Positions 63,190-64,000 of a DNA stretch of 64,000 nt are shown piece by piece. The notes below the pieces were generated by a model that saw nothing but the letters and a program-made list of their open reading frames with translations, did not search any database and had not been told where the DNA came from. The number at the start of each line of letters is the position of its first letter. Position 1 is the stretch's first letter. The DNA comes from Gracilaria vermiculophylla (lineage: Eukaryota > Rhodophyta > Florideophyceae > Gracilariales > Gracilariaceae). Both the position numbers and the translations under genes were made by a program. Location: assembly GCA_019155205.2 (NCBI GenBank), contig JAHNZQ020000308.1, positions 4,514,642 to 4,578,641 of the forward strand, in the 5' to 3' direction.

Positions 63190-63943
63190 GTACTTGAAAA
63201 ATAAATAGGATACAATTATTTTTTATTACGAATAAATATTTAACTTGGATGTTATAAATTGTTATTAATTTTATTATCATGATCTAAGAAATACACCCTC
63301 CGAATTCCGGACAAAAAACCCTGGAGGAGATCCTTTAAAAGTCCATGCTAGCATATCAGAATATGAGACAATAGATGTTGCATTTATACACAAATATATA
63401 GGCTTTTCATGCTACCAAAAAGGTTTTTATACCTATAGGATAAATTACAGATATTGTGTACACAGAACACGTTTTGTTTTCCAGCAAGATAATTAACCGG
63501 TATACAAATCTAAAGTAATGACAGATTGGCTACAAGAAGCAAGTATTACGGTAATGGATTGGCCAGCACGCTCTCCAGGCATATCATTTATTAACATTGG
63601 ATGTACTTTATTCTCTAGAACGGTTTATGGCTATAGAAGGCAGTTCAGCGAAGTTTTTGATTTCAAAAACTGTTTTACGAACTGTACGGACAATAATTCT
63701 ATTTTTAAAATTAATGACTACATCATTTTGATTCCCAAACGCTGTATTTTTGTTATTCAGCAAAAATATGGAGAACATAGTTAATGAGTTGCCAAAAGAC
63801 ACTTGAACTTAATAAAGTTGTTCTGATTTTGAAACATATTTTCGACTTGAATTTATTTTAAATCTTGATGTTGTAGTCGTACAGTACCAAATTCACAATT
63901 TTTGTACTTCGACACCGACATGTTATGATTTTGAAACAGACTG
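63190..63943 (+). mobile_element. Tc1/mariner-type element remnant
   Basis: The right end is firm: an inverted TTTCAAAA-type motif at 63925-63943 with a second copy about 102 bases inside (63823-63837) and TA after it (63944-63945). The left end is placed only roughly, near a diverged CTTGAAAAATAAATAGGATA. The plus strand encodes a decayed transposase C-terminus: MTDWLQEASITVMDWPARSP and RTVYGYRRQFSEVFDFKNC (63518-63680), with the PIEN motif destroyed. Confidence 0.7.
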
Positions 63944-63957
63944 TAGCGTGACAGATA

Positions 63958-64000
63958 CAGTGCATTTCAAAAGTATAGGACACTGCAAAAGCGCGCCAAA
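63958..64000. mobile_element. Start of another Tc1/mariner-type element
   Basis: After TA (63956-63957) the sequence CAGTGCATTTCAAAAGTATA leads to AGCGCGCCAAA, matching the inverted right end of the element ending at 37954. The remainder lies outside the window. Confidence 0.7.

Overview
The window looks like nuclear DNA of a multicellular (florideophyte) red alga, with Chondrus crispus the closest guess. The reasons are short, apparently intronless housekeeping genes in small islands, a large nested LTR-retrotransposon block, Tc1/mariner and pogo elements, and 100-base assembly gaps at 24275-24374, 35727-35826 and 62798-62897. The organism call is inference: no rRNA or organelle marker is present.

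Positions 1-39.4 kb are almost entirely transposable elements. Two Ty3/gypsy elements of about 10.5-11 kb lie in opposite orientation: A (2521-13032, minus) and B (17946-28903, plus). The 3' part of a third, C (28904-36663, plus), follows B directly. All three carry, between integrase and 3' LTR, an unrecognised ORF on the strand opposite to gag-pol. A and B also hold internal copies of the polypurine tract and are dense in a CCTNAGG heptamer. Between A and B lie a MULE-like transposase remnant with two FAR1/WRKY-GCM-like zinc modules and a solo copia LTR; a second solo copia LTR sits in B's integrase. C is interrupted by a composite (29109-34126) made of a 79-bp-LTR miniature retrotransposon (TRIM) joined at its primer-binding site to an integrase-deleted Ty1/copia element. 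C's LTR is also interrupted by a pogo-like transposon in a TA site. Two Tc1-like transposons with doubled terminal binding sites follow.

Positions 40-62.4 kb hold the host genes: a double B-box protein, a bacterial-type uL14 ribosomal protein (probably mitochondrial), eIF3g, an ALY/REF-like mRNA export factor, a class I/II aminotransferase, a glyoxylate/hydroxypyruvate reductase, an ABHD17-like serine hydrolase, a three-RRM TIA-1/Nam8/RBP45-like protein and a broken cysteine-rich secreted or receptor-like gene. uL14/eIF3g and aminotransferase/reductase are divergent pairs; several leaders are pyrimidine-rich on the coding strand. The aminotransferase and reductase may both serve photorespiratory glyoxylate/serine metabolism, and ALY/REF, the RRM protein, eIF3g and uL14 act in RNA handling or translation, but nothing shows co-regulation. 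Positions 62.4-64 kb return to transposon remnants.

The strongest candidates for something undescribed are the conserved antisense ORF of the Ty3 family, the TRIM/copia chimera with its tRNA-like promoter signature, the repeated polypurine tracts and heptamers, and a near-perfect 60-nt hairpin at 54016-54075.
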